Source: Frigidibacter sp. SD6-1
GTDB taxonomy: Bacteria > Pseudomonadota > Alphaproteobacteria > Rhodobacterales > Rhodobacteraceae
Assembly (NCBI RefSeq): GCF_030143255.1
Contig: NZ_JARJNR010000013.1
Span: forward strand, 1 to 58,703
DNA: 58,703 nt
Direction of reading: 5' to 3'
In this document: positions 43,331-52,624 of the stretch, piece by piece
Layout: each line of letters starts with the position of its first letter
Position numbering within the stretch: position 1 is the stretch's first letter
Notes under the pieces: model-generated
Told to the model about the DNA's origin: nothing
What the model saw: the letters and a program-made list of their open reading frames with translations, nothing else
Database searches by the model: none
Translations under genes and position numbers: made by a program

Positions 43331-44833
43331 ATGCTGACCGGATGCCATCTGATTGCCGGGGACTGGGTGATGGGCGAGGCGACCTTCGCCTCCGCCCCCG
43401 CCTCGGGCGAGGCCCATCACTTCTCGGTGGGAACCCCCGCCCATGTGGACGCCGCCTGCAAGGCGGCGGAAGAGGCCTTCTGGTCCTTCTCGGCGCTCGG
43501 GCGTGACACGCGCGCCCGTTTCCTCGAACGGATCGCCGACGAGATCGAGGCGCGCGGGCCCGCGATCACCGAAGTGGGCCATCAGGAAACCGGCCTGCCG
43601 ACGGCGCGGCTGGAAGGCGAGCGCGGGCGCACCACCGGCCAGCTTCGCCTGTTCGCCGCCCATATCCGCAAGGGCGACTATCTCGACCGCCGCCATGATG
43701 CGGCGCTTCCCGACCGCCAGCCCCTGCCGCGCCCCGAACTGACGCTGGTCCAGCGCCCCATCGGCCCGGTCGCGGTCTTCGGCGCCTCGAACTTCCCGCT
43801 CGCCTTCTCGGTCGCGGGCGGCGACACGGCCTCGGCGCTCGCCGCAGGCTGCCCGGTGGTGGTGAAAGGCCATTCCGCCCATCCCGGCACGGGTGAGCTT
43901 GTCGCGCAGGCGATCCATGCGGCGATCCAGGCCGAAGGGCTGCATCCGGGCGTCTTCTCTCTGATCCAGGGCGGGCGGCGCGATGTGGGCGAGGCTTTGG
44001 TGAAACATCCGCTGATCCGCGCCGTGGGTTTCACCGGATCGCTCGCCGGGGGCCGCGCGCTCTTCGACCTCTGCGCCGCGCGCCCCGACCCGATCCCCTT
44101 CTTCGGCGAGCTCGGCTCGGTCAACCCGATGTTCCTCCTGCCCGCCGCCCTTGCCGCGCGCGGCGAGGCGATCGCGAAGGGCTGGGCCGGGTCGCTGACG
44201 ATGGGGGCGGGCCAGTTCTGCACCAATCCCGGCATCGCTATCCTGATCGACGGGCCGGAGGCTGAGGCGTTCGTCGCCGCCGCGCACGCGGCGGTGGGCG
44301 CGGTCGGACCCCAGACGATGCTGACCGACGGCATCGCCAGCGCCTACCGCGATGGCCAGCGCCGGATCGCGGCCGGCCATGGTGTGCGCGAGGTGCTGGC
44401 CACCTCCTGCGACCTGCGCACCGCCACGCCCTACCTCTACGAAGTCCCGGCCGCCGACTGGCTCGCCGATCACGCGCTGGCCGAAGAGGTCTTCGGACCG
44501 CTCGGCCTGATCGTCCGGGCGCGCGACGCGGCGGAGGTGGAGCGCATCGCACACAGCCTCCAGGGCCAGCTCACCTGCACCCTGCACATGGACGCCGCCG
44601 ACACAGCCGCCGCCCGCCGCCTCCTGCCGATCCTCGAACGCAAGGCCGGCCGCGTCCTTGCCAACGGCTTCCCCACCGGGGTCGAGGTCGCCGACGCCAT
44701 GGTCCATGGCGGTCCCTATCCGGCCTCGACCAACTTCGGCCACACCTCGGTCGGCACTATGTCGATCCGCCGCTGGCTCCGGCCGGTCTGCTACCAGAAC
44801 ATGCCCGCCGACCTGATCGCCGACGCCTCGTAA
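43331..44833 (+). CDS. Alpha-ketoglutarate semialdehyde dehydrogenase (NADP-type aldehyde dehydrogenase)
   Basis: The ATG at 43331 (MLTGCHLIAGDW) follows AAGGAAAA and gives 500 residues. Upstream GTG (43310) and ATG (43316) starts are possible. The catalytic residues are Asn144 (GASNFP), Glu250 (FFGELGS) and Cys287 (GAGQFCTNPG). The FGASNFPLAFSVAGGD segment is typical of 2,5-dioxopentanoate dehydrogenases. It oxidises the semialdehyde from the DapA-family lyase to 2-oxoglutarate, the last step of the pathway. A terminator follows. Confidence 0.9.
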   Translation: MLTGCHLIAGDWVMGEATFASAPASGEAHHFSVGTPAHVDAACKAAEEAFWSFSALGRDTRARFLERIADEIEARGPAITEVGHQETGLPTARLEGERGRTTGQLRLFAAHIRKGDYLDRRHDAALPDRQPLPRPELTLVQRPIGPVAVFGASNFPLAFSVAGGDTASALAAGCPVVVKGHSAHPGTGELVAQAIHAAIQAEGLHPGVFSLIQGGRRDVGEALVKHPLIRAVGFTGSLAGGRALFDLCAARPDPIPFFGELGSVNPMFLLPAALAARGEAIAKGWAGSLTMGAGQFCTNPGIAILIDGPEAEAFVAAAHAAVGAVGPQTMLTDGIASAYRDGQRRIAAGHGVREVLATSCDLRTATPYLYEVPAADWLADHALAEEVFGPLGLIVRARDAAEVERIAHSLQGQLTCTLHMDAADTAAARRLLPILERKAGRVLANGFPTGVEVADAMVHGGPYPASTNFGHTSVGTMSIRRWLRPVCYQNMPADLIADAS

Positions 44834-44837
44834 AGCG

Positions 44838-44867
44838 GAGGGAGGGCCCTGCCTCCCTCTTTCGTTT
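44838..44867 (+). terminator. Terminator of the hydroxyproline operon
   Basis: GAGGGAGG (44838-44845) pairs with CCTCCCTC (44852-44859) around a 6-nt loop, followed by TTTCGTTTTC. It begins 5 nt after the aldehyde dehydrogenase stop. Confidence 0.85.
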
Positions 44868-44884
44868 TCAAATATCCCGGGGGT

Positions 44885-44902
44885 CCGGGGGCCGGCCCCC
44901 GG
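44885..44902 (-). terminator. Palindromic hairpin after the asparaginase gene
   Basis: A perfect 18-bp palindrome (CCGGGGGCC and its complement) lies 8 nt beyond the asparaginase stop on the minus strand. There is no T-run directly after it, so termination efficiency is uncertain. Confidence 0.5.
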
Positions 44903-44910
44903 CCTACGTC

Positions 44911-45903
44911 TCAGCAGAAGCCCGGCGCCAGGCGCAATTCACCGGTGGTGAAGCCCCGCCAGTTCTTCTGCGGCCCGCTCAGATATTTCGCCACGACCGG
45001 ATCGGCCGGGTCGAGCGCGCCAAGCCGCACGAGGATCGCGGTGATCGCGGCTTCCGCCGCGCGGGTGCCGCCGTCCATGATCTTCAGCGCCACGCCGCAC
45101 TTCTGTTCGGGCAGGATGGCGATGAACACTGCCTCCGCCCCGGTCTTGACCGAGACGCGGCCGCCCATGGCGCGCATGAGGTTGGTGCAGGCGCGGCCTT
45201 CGCCGGCAACCAGGTCAGGATGCCGCCCCATGGCGCGGGTCAGGCGGAAGGCGGCGCGGGCACGGGCGTCGCCGTCCTCGCGCGCGGCGGCGAAGTAGGA
45301 CATCGAGCGGGCAAGCGCCTGGACCGAGGTCGCGAAATTCGGCGCCGAACAGCCGTCGATCCCCCAGCCGGGGCTCTCCATCCCGGTCACCTCCTCGAAG
45401 GCGGCCCGCACCGCCTTCTGCACCGGATGATCGACCTCGACATATTCCGACCCGCCGCCCAGATGCTGGTTCAGGGTCAGGAAGCCCGCATGCTTGCCAG
45501 AGCAATTGTTGTGCAGCTGACAGGGCCTCTCGCCCGCGCGGATCATCGCCTCGCGGTCGGGCTCGCCCATCGGCATATGGCTGCCGCAGCGCAGGTCGGC
45601 CTCGCCGAGGCCGCGATCCGACAGCCAGGCCGCGACGCGCCCGGTATGGATCGCAGCGCCATTGTGGCTGGCACAGGCCAGCGCCAGATGTTCGTCCTCA
45701 AGCCCCGCCGCCTCCGCCGCGCCGCTTTCCAGAAGCGGCAGCGCCTGCAGCATCTTGCACGACGAGCGGGGAAAGATGATCGCGTCCGGATCGCCCCAGG
45801 CCTCGACGATCGCGCCCTTTTCGTCGGTGATCACCACATGGCCGCGATGGGTGCTTTCCAGAAGGCCGCCGCGCCAAAGCTCGATCAGTTCCGCCGCCGC
45901 CAT
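44911..45903 (-). CDS. Type II L-asparaginase (Rhizobium etli AnsA family)
   Basis: The ATG at 45903 (MAAAELIELWRGG) follows GGGAAGGGGAA and gives 330 residues. Frames extending further upstream lack family content. The active site has Ser47 and Lys50 in PRSSCKMLQ, equal to the Ser-x-x-Lys of the R. etli thermolabile enzyme, and CSGKHAGF near 130. This family is unrelated to the E. coli asparaginases. It hydrolyses asparagine to aspartate and ammonia. It is convergent with the hydroxyproline operon. Confidence 0.9.
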   Translation of the reverse strand: MAAAELIELWRGGLLESTHRGHVVITDEKGAIVEAWGDPDAIIFPRSSCKMLQALPLLESGAAEAAGLEDEHLALACASHNGAAIHTGRVAAWLSDRGLGEADLRCGSHMPMGEPDREAMIRAGERPCQLHNNCSGKHAGFLTLNQHLGGGSEYVEVDHPVQKAVRAAFEEVTGMESPGWGIDGCSAPNFATSVQALARSMSYFAAAREDGDARARAAFRLTRAMGRHPDLVAGEGRACTNLMRAMGGRVSVKTGAEAVFIAILPEQKCGVALKIMDGGTRAAEAAITAILVRLGALDPADPVVAKYLSGPQKNWRGFTTGELRLAPGFC

Positions 45904-46099
45904 CGGTTCCCCTTCCCATCCTGCGCTTTTCAGCGATTTTTCGCCACCCGCGGTCCCTGCGGGTCTTTCCCTGCCGGGCTCCATTGGGCTAAGAGTTCAA
46001 TATCGAGTTGAAATGGCCCCCGCCACCCAAAAACAAGCGCGACCCGGTATCGGGCCGGGGCGCAAGAATCAGGGCGGGGCAGAGGCTGGAGGGCGGACA

Positions 46100-46615
46100 A
46101 TGAAGGTTTGGCAGAGTTGGATTGCAGCCGCGGCCTTGCTGGTGACAGGGTCGGGCACGGCACTGGCGCAGGTATCGACCAATCGCGTGGCGGCCAATAC
46201 CGACTGGAGCGTCTTTGTCGAGGGCGCCGATTGCTGGGGCGTGTCGGCGCCGAAAGAGACGGTGAACACCAAGGACGGCAAGTCGGTCGCGGTGCGCCGG
46301 GGCGATATTCTGCTCTTCATCACCTACCGCAAGGGGACGAAGGGCGAGATTTCCTTCACCGGCGGCTATCCGTTCGCGCCGGGATCGACCGTCGGCCTTG
46401 ATGTCGGCGGCACCAAGTTCGATCTCTTCGTCGATGGTGAATGGGCCTGGGCCGGGTCACCGGATGATGATGCGAAGATCATCACCGCGCTCAAGGCCGG
46501 GTCGAGTGCGATCCTCACCGCCCGCTCGGCGCGTGGCACCCAGACGCAGGATACTTTCTCGCTCCTCGGCTTTTCGGCCGCCGTCGACGAGGCCGCCAAG
46601 CGCTGCGGCGGCTGA
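46100..46615 (+). CDS. IalB-like (invasion-associated locus B family) secreted protein
   Basis: The start at 46100 (MKVWQSWIAAAALLV) gives 171 residues with a signal peptide cut near residue 23 (ALAQ-VST). The mature part has DWSVFVEGADCWGVS and GGYPFAPGSTVGLDVGG, characteristic of the IalB family of alphaproteobacteria, and two Cys that may form a disulphide (one near the start, one at the C-terminus). The molecular role in free-living species is unknown. hisN-like follows after 3 nt. Confidence 0.8.
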   Translation: MKVWQSWIAAAALLVTGSGTALAQVSTNRVAANTDWSVFVEGADCWGVSAPKETVNTKDGKSVAVRRGDILLFITYRKGTKGEISFTGGYPFAPGSTVGLDVGGTKFDLFVDGEWAWAGSPDDDAKIITALKAGSSAILTARSARGTQTQDTFSLLGFSAAVDEAAKRCGG

Positions 46616-46618
46616 TAC

Positions 46619-47383
46619 ATGCGCGACGCCGAGCTTGACGATGCACTCGTGATCGCCGGTGCCGCCGCTGAGGCGGCACTTGGCTTTTTCCGGGGCCGCC
46701 TCGGGATAGAATTCAAGGCCGATGAAAGCCCGGTGACCCAGGCCGACCGCGCCGTCGAGGCCGAGGTGCGCCGCCTGATCGCCGACCGTTTCCCCGGCCA
46801 CGGCATCTATGGCGAGGAGCACGGGATCGAGGGCGGGGACGCGCGCGCGCTCTGGGTCATCGACCCGATCGACGGCACCCGCAGCTTCATCTCCGGCCAT
46901 CCCCTGTTCGGCTTCCTGCTTGCCCATCTCGTCGATGGCGAGGTTGAACTGGCCGCCGTCGGCATGCCAGCGCTGGGCGAGGTCTTTGCCGCGCGGCGGG
47001 GCGGCGGCGCCTGGAAGGACGGTGCGCGCCTGTCCTCGTCAGGGCGGCGGACGCTCGACGGGGCGACGCTCTATGTGAACGAGGGCGAAAAGATCTGGCG
47101 CGCCCATCCGGAGGTCTTCGCGCGGCTGATGAACGCGGGCACCACCCGGCGCTTCTCCTACGACTGCTACCCTTACGCGCTTCTCGCCATGGGCCATGTC
47201 GATGTCGTCGTGGATTTCGACCTGCAGCCCTACGATTACCTGACCGTCTCGCTTCTGGTCGAGGAAGCGGGCGGCAAGATGACCGACTGGGCGGGCGGGC
47301 GCCTCCATATGGGCGAAAGCGTCGCGACCGTCGCTGCCGCGACACCCGATCTGCACGCCGCCGCGCTGGCCCTCCTGCGCTGA
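46619..47383 (+). CDS. Inositol monophosphatase-family phosphatase (histidinol-phosphatase-like)
   Basis: The 254-residue protein has the metal sites of the family: YGEEHG near 62-67, WVIDPIDGTRSF near 80-91, and YDYLTVSLLVEEAGG near 205 with the third Asp. Alphaproteobacterial members of this clade include HisN, which dephosphorylates histidinol phosphate. Inositol or sugar phosphatase activity is equally possible. It is co-transcribed with the IalB-like gene. Confidence 0.8.
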   Translation: MRDAELDDALVIAGAAAEAALGFFRGRLGIEFKADESPVTQADRAVEAEVRRLIADRFPGHGIYGEEHGIEGGDARALWVIDPIDGTRSFISGHPLFGFLLAHLVDGEVELAAVGMPALGEVFAARRGGGAWKDGARLSSSGRRTLDGATLYVNEGEKIWRAHPEVFARLMNAGTTRRFSYDCYPYALLAMGHVDVVVDFDLQPYDYLTVSLLVEEAGGKMTDWAGGRLHMGESVATVAAATPDLHAAALALLR

Positions 47384-47392
47384 GGGCGCGGT

Positions 47393-47416
47393 CAAATTCC
47401 TTCACGAAGGAATTTG
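47393..47416 (+). terminator. Palindromic hairpin after the phosphatase gene
   Basis: CAAATTCCTTC and GAAGGAATTTG form 11-bp arms around two bases, starting 10 nt after the phosphatase stop. There is no T-run. It is probably a transcript-end or stabilising hairpin. Confidence 0.6.
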
Positions 47417-47543
47417 GCGGCACCGTTGCGCCCGATCCGGGGATCGCGCGGCGCGTCAATCGTCTGGTGGGTGTGCTGATCAGGCATACGTTCTGCCATA
47501 CGCAAACTGCACCGGTTCGCTTTTGTTCGGTTCAGGGTTTTCG

Positions 47544-48302
47544 TCACGAAACCGAAACCGCCGTGCCCCAGTCGGCACATCTCGCCGCAAGCTCCGGGGG
47601 CAGCTTCCGGTCGGTGAAAAGCCTCCCGATCTCCGACAAAGATGCGATCCTGACCGGCGCCGTCCGTGTCAGTTTGGAATGGTCGGCCACCAGATAGCTG
47701 CGCCGCGCCTGCCTTATGATCGCGCGGCTTACCCGCACTTCCTGGCTGTCGAAATCCAGAAGGTCGCCGTCCCGGTCGAGCGCCGAGGTTCCGATCACCG
47801 CGAAATCGACCTTGAAGGTCTCGATCGCCTCTTTCGTCAGATCGCCGACCAGCCCGCCGTCGGATCGCCTGAGCACGCCGCCGGCGACGATCACATCGCA
47901 GCTTTCGCTTTCCGCCAATATGTTGGCAACATTGAGATTATTGGTCACGACCGTCAGGTTTCGATGGTCCAGAAGCGCCCGCGCCACCGCTTCGGTCGTC
48001 GTGCCGATATTGAGGAACAGCGAAGAATTGTCGGGGATCGCAGCAGCGCAGGCCTGCCCGATCCGCGCCTTCGCCTCGGCATTCAGCAGCCGCCGCTCGG
48101 CATAGCCGATATTGGCAACGCCCGCCTTCAGCACCGCCCCGCCATGCACCCTGTCCAGCCGTCCGGCGTCGGCAAGTTCCGTCAGGTCGCGGCGGATGGT
48201 CTGCAGCGTGACGCCGAACCGCTCGGCCAGGTCATCGACCAGCACGCGGCCCTCGGTCCGCGCCAGCGCGAGGATTTCACTTTGTCTTAGGCTCAGCGCC
48301 AT
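47544..48302 (-). CDS. glpR: DeoR-family regulator of glycerol genes
   Basis: The 252-residue protein has the DeoR helix-turn-helix LVDDLAERFGVTLQTIRRDL (20-39) and the sugar-phosphate sensor domain with NIGTTTEAVA and VTNNLNVANIL. It is divergent from glpD-glpK, and direct repeats of AAAAACGAA lie between them. It most likely represses glpDK until glycerol 3-phosphate binds. Confidence 0.9.
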   Translation of the reverse strand: MALSLRQSEILALARTEGRVLVDDLAERFGVTLQTIRRDLTELADAGRLDRVHGGAVLKAGVANIGYAERRLLNAEAKARIGQACAAAIPDNSSLFLNIGTTTEAVARALLDHRNLTVVTNNLNVANILAESESCDVIVAGGVLRRSDGGLVGDLTKEAIETFKVDFAVIGTSALDRDGDLLDFDSQEVRVSRAIIRQARRSYLVADHSKLTRTAPVRIASLSEIGRLFTDRKLPPELAARCADWGTAVSVS

Positions 48303-48356
48303 AGGATGCTCTCCTGCCTTTGCGCCAGTCTATCGCGAAATCCCGGCGGGCAAAGC

Positions 48357-48412
48357 AAAAACGAATAAAAACGAACATAATCTTTGACAGATCGCGCCAA
48401 TCCGCCTCTAAT
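48357..48412 (+). promoter_or_regulatory. glpD promoter and GlpR operator
   Basis: TTGACA (48384-48389), 17 nt, then TCTAAT (48407-48412), 19 nt before the glpD start codon. Directly upstream are two copies of AAAAACGAA (48357-48365 and 48367-48375) spaced by one helical turn, a good DeoR-type operator lying between glpR and glpD. Confidence 0.8.
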
Positions 48413-48430
48413 CCGCACAAGGAGGCCCCC

Positions 48431-49993
48431 ATGGATTCGCGCCCCGTTTACGATCTGTTCATCATTGGCGGCGGCATCAACGGCTGCGGCATCGCCCGCG
48501 ACGCCGCCGGACGCGGGCTGACGGTCTCGCTCGCCGAGATGAACGATCTCGCCTCGGCCACCTCCTCGGCCTCGACCAAGCTCTTTCACGGCGGCCTGCG
48601 TTATCTGGAATATTTCGAGATCGGCCTGGTTCGCAAAGCCTTGAAAGAGCGCGAAGTTCTGCTCTCCGCCATGCCTCATATCTCCTGGCCGATGCGCTTC
48701 GTCCTGCCCTATCACCCCGACATTCGGTTCGAGGGCGAAACTCCCACCTCGCGCCTCTTGAACCTCTTCATGCCCTGGATGCGCGGTCGTCGCCCGGCCT
48801 GGCTGATCCGGCTCGGGCTTTTCCTCTACGACCATCTCGGCGGCCGCAAGATCCTGCCCGGCACCCGCACGCTGAATCTGCGAAAGGACCCTGCAGGCCT
48901 TCCCCTGAAGCGAAAATTCGCGAAAGCCTACGAATATTCCGACTGCTGGGTCGAGGATGCGCGCCTCGTCGTCCTGAACGCCCGCGACGCCGCCGAACGC
49001 GGCGCCGAAATCCTGACCCGCACCCGCGTCACCGGGGCCGAACGGACAGGCGATCACTGGACCGTCACGTTGGATAGGGGCGGGCAAACCGAGACGCGCC
49101 GCGCGAAGGTGTTGGTCAATGCCGGCGGCCCATGGGTCGAGAAGGTCGTGCGCGGCATCGCCCATATCGACACGAAGGAATCGATCCGCCTGGTGCGCGG
49201 CAGCCATATCGTGGTCCGCAAGCTTTACGATCACGACCGCTGCTATTTCTTCCAGGGCGAGGATGGACGCATCATCTTCGCCATCCCCTATGAGGAGGAT
49301 TTCACCCTGATCGGCACCACCGACATGGATCACGGCGACGATCCGGCGGGACCGGTCTGCACCGAGGCCGAGCAAGACTATCTCTGCGCTTTCGCGTCGA
49401 ACTACTTCGAAAGACCGGTGACCCGCGATCAGGTGATCTGGACCTATTCGGGCGTCAGGCCGCTCTACAATGACGGGGCGAAATCCGCGCAGGCGGCGAC
49501 GCGCGATTACGTCCTCTCGCTGAACCAGGAAGGCCCGCCAATCCTCTCGGTCTTCGGCGGCAAGATCACCACCTACCGCAAGCTTGCAGAGGCGGCGCTG
49601 GCGAAGATCACGCCCTTCCTTGCGCCCGCGGGTGGCGATTGGACCGCAGGCGTGCCGCTCGCCGGGGGCGGTTTCACCGTCGGCGCGGCGCCAAGCCTCG
49701 GGGCCTTGCTGAAGCTCGACCATCCGTTTCTCAGCGACTACACCTGCCGCCGCCTCGCGCGCGCCTACGGGACGGAGGCTGCAAAGATTGTCGCCGGAGC
49801 GTCCCGGTCGGAGGATCTCGGCCGTGCCTTCGGTGCGGGCTTGACGGAACGAGAGGTCGACTGGCTGATGACCAGAGAATTCGCGCGGACGGCGGAGGAT
49901 GTGGTCTGGCGGCGCTCGAAGCTCGGGCTCCGGATGACGGCGGGGGAAATCGCCGAGCTTGACCTCTGGATGAAGGGAAGGGCCGCCGCATGA
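48431..49993 (+). CDS. glpD: Aerobic glycerol-3-phosphate dehydrogenase
   Basis: The ATG at 48431 follows AGGAGG and gives 520 residues. The FAD fold is [22 protein letters not shown] (8-29) and [17 protein letters not shown] is the family signature. The C-terminal domain runs past residue 390. The enzyme oxidises glycerol 3-phosphate at the membrane and passes electrons to quinone. Its stop overlaps the glpK start as ATGA. A longer upstream frame would cover the promoter and is rejected. Confidence 0.96.
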   Translation: MDSRPVYDLFIIGGGINGCGIARDAAGRGLTVSLAEMNDLASATSSASTKLFHGGLRYLEYFEIGLVRKALKEREVLLSAMPHISWPMRFVLPYHPDIRFEGETPTSRLLNLFMPWMRGRRPAWLIRLGLFLYDHLGGRKILPGTRTLNLRKDPAGLPLKRKFAKAYEYSDCWVEDARLVVLNARDAAERGAEILTRTRVTGAERTGDHWTVTLDRGGQTETRRAKVLVNAGGPWVEKVVRGIAHIDTKESIRLVRGSHIVVRKLYDHDRCYFFQGEDGRIIFAIPYEEDFTLIGTTDMDHGDDPAGPVCTEAEQDYLCAFASNYFERPVTRDQVIWTYSGVRPLYNDGAKSAQAATRDYVLSLNQEGPPILSVFGGKITTYRKLAEAALAKITPFLAPAGGDWTAGVPLAGGGFTVGAAPSLGALLKLDHPFLSDYTCRRLARAYGTEAAKIVAGASRSEDLGRAFGAGLTEREVDWLMTREFARTAEDVVWRRSKLGLRMTAGEIAELDLWMKGRAAA

Positions 49994-51474
49994 GCCATAT
50001 CGTCGCGATAGATCAGGGCACCACCTCCTCCCGCGCCATCGTCTTCGACCGCGAGATGCGGGTGAAGGCCTCGGCCCAGCAGGAATTCACCCAACATTTT
50101 CCCGCCTCAGGCTGGGTCGAACATGACCCGGAAGAGATCTGGTCCACCGTCACCGCCACCGTGCGCGGCGCGATTGACCGGGCCGGGATCACGGCGGCCG
50201 AGGTGACCGCGATCGGTATCACCAACCAGCGCGAAACGACGGTGGTCTGGGACCGGGAAACCGGCAAGCCGCTTTACAATGCCATCGTCTGGCAGGACCG
50301 CCGCACCTCCGAAACCTGTGCGCGACTGAAGGCTCAGGGCCATGAGGCCATGGTCACGCGGAAGACCGGCCTGCTGCTCGACCCCTATTTTTCCGGCACC
50401 AAGCTCGCCTGGATCCTCGACCAGAGCCCGGACGCCCGCGCCCGTGCGGCGCGAGGCGACATTCTCTTCGGAACCATCGACACATTCCTGATCTGGCGGC
50501 TGACCGGTGGCATGGTCCATGCGACCGATGCCACCAATGCCGCGCGGACGCTTCTCTTCAATATTCGCGAGAACCGCTGGGACGAAGAGAGTCTCGCGCT
50601 TCTTGACATCCCCAGAGCGATGCTTCCGCAGGTCCGCGACTGCGCCGCCGACTTCGGCGCGACGCGCCCCGATCTTTTCGGCAAGGCGATCCCGATCCTC
50701 GGCGTCGCGGGTGACCAGCAGGCAGCGACCATCGGTCAGGCCTGCTTCACCCCCGGCATGATGAAATCGACCTACGGCACAGGCTGCTTTGCCCTTCTCA
50801 ACACAGGCGAGACGCTTGTCGAAAGCCGCTCGCGACTGCTCGGGACCATTGCCTACCGACTGAACGGCAAGACTTCCTACGCGCTCGAAGGCTCGATCTT
50901 CGTTGCGGGTGCCGTGGTGCAATGGCTGCGCGACGGGCTGAAGATCATCCGCGAGGCGCAAGAGACCCAAGCCCTCGCCGAGACAGCAGATTCCGCGCAA
51001 GATGTGGTCCTCGTCCCCGCCTTCACCGGCCTCGGAGCGCCCTACTGGAACGCCGACTGCCGGGGGGCGATCTACGGTCTGACGCGGAACTCAGGCCCCG
51101 CGGAGCTGGCAAAGGCTGCTCTGGAAAGCGTGGGCTACCAGACCCGCGACCTCCTGGAGGCGATGCGCGCGGACTGGTCGGGGGCGGCCGACAGCGTCCT
51201 CAGGGTCGATGGCGGCATGGTCGCGTCGGACTGGGCGATGCAGTTCCTCGCCGACATCCTTGGCGCCCCGGTCGACCGGCCGGTGATCACCGAAACGACC
51301 GCGCTCGGCGCCGCCTGGCTTGCCGGCATGCAGGCCGGGCTCTACCCCGATGCGGCGGGCTTCGCCCGCACCTGGGCGCTTGACCGGCAGTTCCGCCCGG
51401 CGATGGACGGGACGAGGCGTGCCGCAAAATATGCGCGCTGGCAACGTGCGGTGACGGCGACGCTTTCTGTCTGA
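49990..51474 (+). CDS. glpK: Glycerol kinase
   Basis: The 494-residue FGGY kinase starts [18 protein letters not shown] and has [14 protein letters not shown] near 78 and [18 protein letters not shown] near 412. It phosphorylates glycerol with ATP for GlpD. No glycerol transporter is encoded next to it. It overlaps glpD by 4 bp and ends before a series of hairpins. Confidence 0.97.
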   Translation: MSHIVAIDQGTTSSRAIVFDREMRVKASAQQEFTQHFPASGWVEHDPEEIWSTVTATVRGAIDRAGITAAEVTAIGITNQRETTVVWDRETGKPLYNAIVWQDRRTSETCARLKAQGHEAMVTRKTGLLLDPYFSGTKLAWILDQSPDARARAARGDILFGTIDTFLIWRLTGGMVHATDATNAARTLLFNIRENRWDEESLALLDIPRAMLPQVRDCAADFGATRPDLFGKAIPILGVAGDQQAATIGQACFTPGMMKSTYGTGCFALLNTGETLVESRSRLLGTIAYRLNGKTSYALEGSIFVAGAVVQWLRDGLKIIREAQETQALAETADSAQDVVLVPAFTGLGAPYWNADCRGAIYGLTRNSGPAELAKAALESVGYQTRDLLEAMRADWSGAADSVLRVDGGMVASDWAMQFLADILGAPVDRPVITETTALGAAWLAGMQAGLYPDAAGFARTWALDRQFRPAMDGTRRAAKYARWQRAVTATLSV

Positions 51475-51478
51475 AAGG

Positions 51479-51589
51479 CCGGGGGTTTCACCCCCGGACC
51501 CCCAGGATATTTGGACCAGAATGAAAGGGCATGCTTTTCATTCTGGTTCAAATATCCTCGGGGAGCGCGAGGGGCAGACAGCCCCTCGC
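51479..51589. terminator. Bidirectional terminator region between glpK and fdsD
   Basis: Three structures lie in series: CCGGGGGT/ACCCCCGG with a TTC loop (51479-51497); a 28-bp inverted repeat at 51499-51526 and 51536-51563 with two mismatches, containing AGGATATTTG and CAAATATCCT; and GCGAGGGGC/GCCCCTCGC with a 5-nt loop (51567-51589). They separate two convergent operons and can end transcription from both sides. Confidence 0.85.
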
Positions 51590-51597
51590 ATCCGCCC

Positions 51598-51819
51598 TCA
51601 GGCCGCCTGAACCGGCCGGATCTTCGCCGAGGCCTCGATGACCAGCGGCTTCAGCCCCTGACCGCCAGCCCCGATATGATCGAACAGCTGCTTGCGCATG
51701 CGCGGCTCCCAGAAGTCGCTGATATGGGCGGCGGTGCCCGCGACGGCCTCGTCATGCTTCTTCGATTCGAAGAAGGTGGCGATCTGGTTGGCCATGCGGA
51801 TCATTTTTTCAGGCGACAT
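51598..51819 (-). CDS. fdsD: Formate dehydrogenase subunit delta
   Basis: The ATG at 51819 (MSPEKMIRMANQIATFFES) gives 73 residues and overlaps the end of fdhD by 11 nt. The sequence matches the small FdsD family, including HISDFWEPRMRKQL. FdsD is needed with FdhD for insertion of the molybdenum cofactor into FdsA in Rhodobacter. It is the last gene of the fds operon. Confidence 0.9.
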   Translation of the reverse strand: MSPEKMIRMANQIATFFESKKHDEAVAGTAAHISDFWEPRMRKQLFDHIGAGGQGLKPLVIEASAKIRPVQAA

Positions 51820-52624
51820 CGGCAGCCTCGTTTCCGTCAAATCTTTCGGGATGGGTGAAAAGTTCGAAATCGGCCCCGCGCAGGACGGCGACAAGAGTGA
51901 TGCCCGCCGCATCGGCCTCGGCGATCGCGAGCGCGGTCGGGGCCGAAGCGGCCATCAGCACCGGCGCGCCGATCATCGCAGCCTTCTGCACCATGTCGAC
52001 CGAAACGCGGCTGGTGATGACGATCGAGCCGTCGCTGGCCTTCAGACCCGCCCGCGCGATGGCACCCGCGAGCTTGTCCAGCGCATTGTGGCGGCCTACG
52101 TCCTCGCGCCCCAGCACAACGCCCTGGCCGGGGATGTAGAAACCGGCGGCATGCGCCGCGCGCGTGGCGTCGTTCAGCGCCTGGTGGCGAAGCAGTCCTC
52201 TCATCGCCGCCTCGCAATCGGCGGGCGTCAGGCGCAGGCCGTCGGCGACGGAAGGAAGCGCCCGCATCGCCTCGTGGATCGAATCGATCCCGCACAAGCC
52301 GCAGCCCACCGGGCCCACCTGCGCGCGGCGCCGGGCCTGAAACCGCGCCTCGGCTTCCGGGGCCAGCCACATGCGCAGTTCGATCCCCTGCGGCAGTTCG
52401 ACCAGTTCGGTCTCGCGGATCTCTGACAGGTCCCCGACGATGCCTTCGGTCAGCGAGAAACCGGTGGCGAAGTCCTCCAGCGCGGCCGGGGTCGCCATCA
52501 TCACCGCCTGCGTCGTGCCGTTGTAGACCAGCGCCACCGGCACCTCTTCGGGCACGGCGCGACTGCCGCGCTGCCACCGCCCTGCCCGGAAGGCGCGGCG
52601 GTCTATGGCGCGGTGGGTCTCCAT
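51809..52624 (-). CDS. fdhD: Formate dehydrogenase accessory sulfurtransferase FdhD (FdsC)
   Basis: The ATG at 52624 overlaps the fdsA stop as ATGA and gives 271 residues (METHRAIDRRAF). The catalytic pair Cys108-x2-Cys111 lies in VGCGLCGID, equal to the CxxC of E. coli FdhD. GREDVGRHNALDK near 175 is the other signature. It transfers sulphur to the Mo-bis-PGD cofactor of FdsA. In Rhodobacter capsulatus this gene is called fdsC. Confidence 0.93.
   Translation of the reverse strand: METHRAIDRRAFRAGRWQRGSRAVPEEVPVALVYNGTTQAVMMATPAALEDFATGFSLTEGIVGDLSEIRETELVELPQGIELRMWLAPEAEARFQARRRAQVGPVGCGLCGIDSIHEAMRALPSVADGLRLTPADCEAAMRGLLRHQALNDATRAAHAAGFYIPGQGVVLGREDVGRHNALDKLAGAIARAGLKASDGSIVITSRVSVDMVQKAAMIGAPVLMAASAPTALAIAEADAAGITLVAVLRGADFELFTHPERFDGNEAADVA

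Noticed and set aside
47516-47537. GTTC words (GGTTCGCTTTTGTTCGGTTC) downstream of glpR considered as a LexA site.
   Set aside because: The spacing is 6 rather than 7 and the place is downstream of the convergent gene ends, so no SOS promoter is implied.
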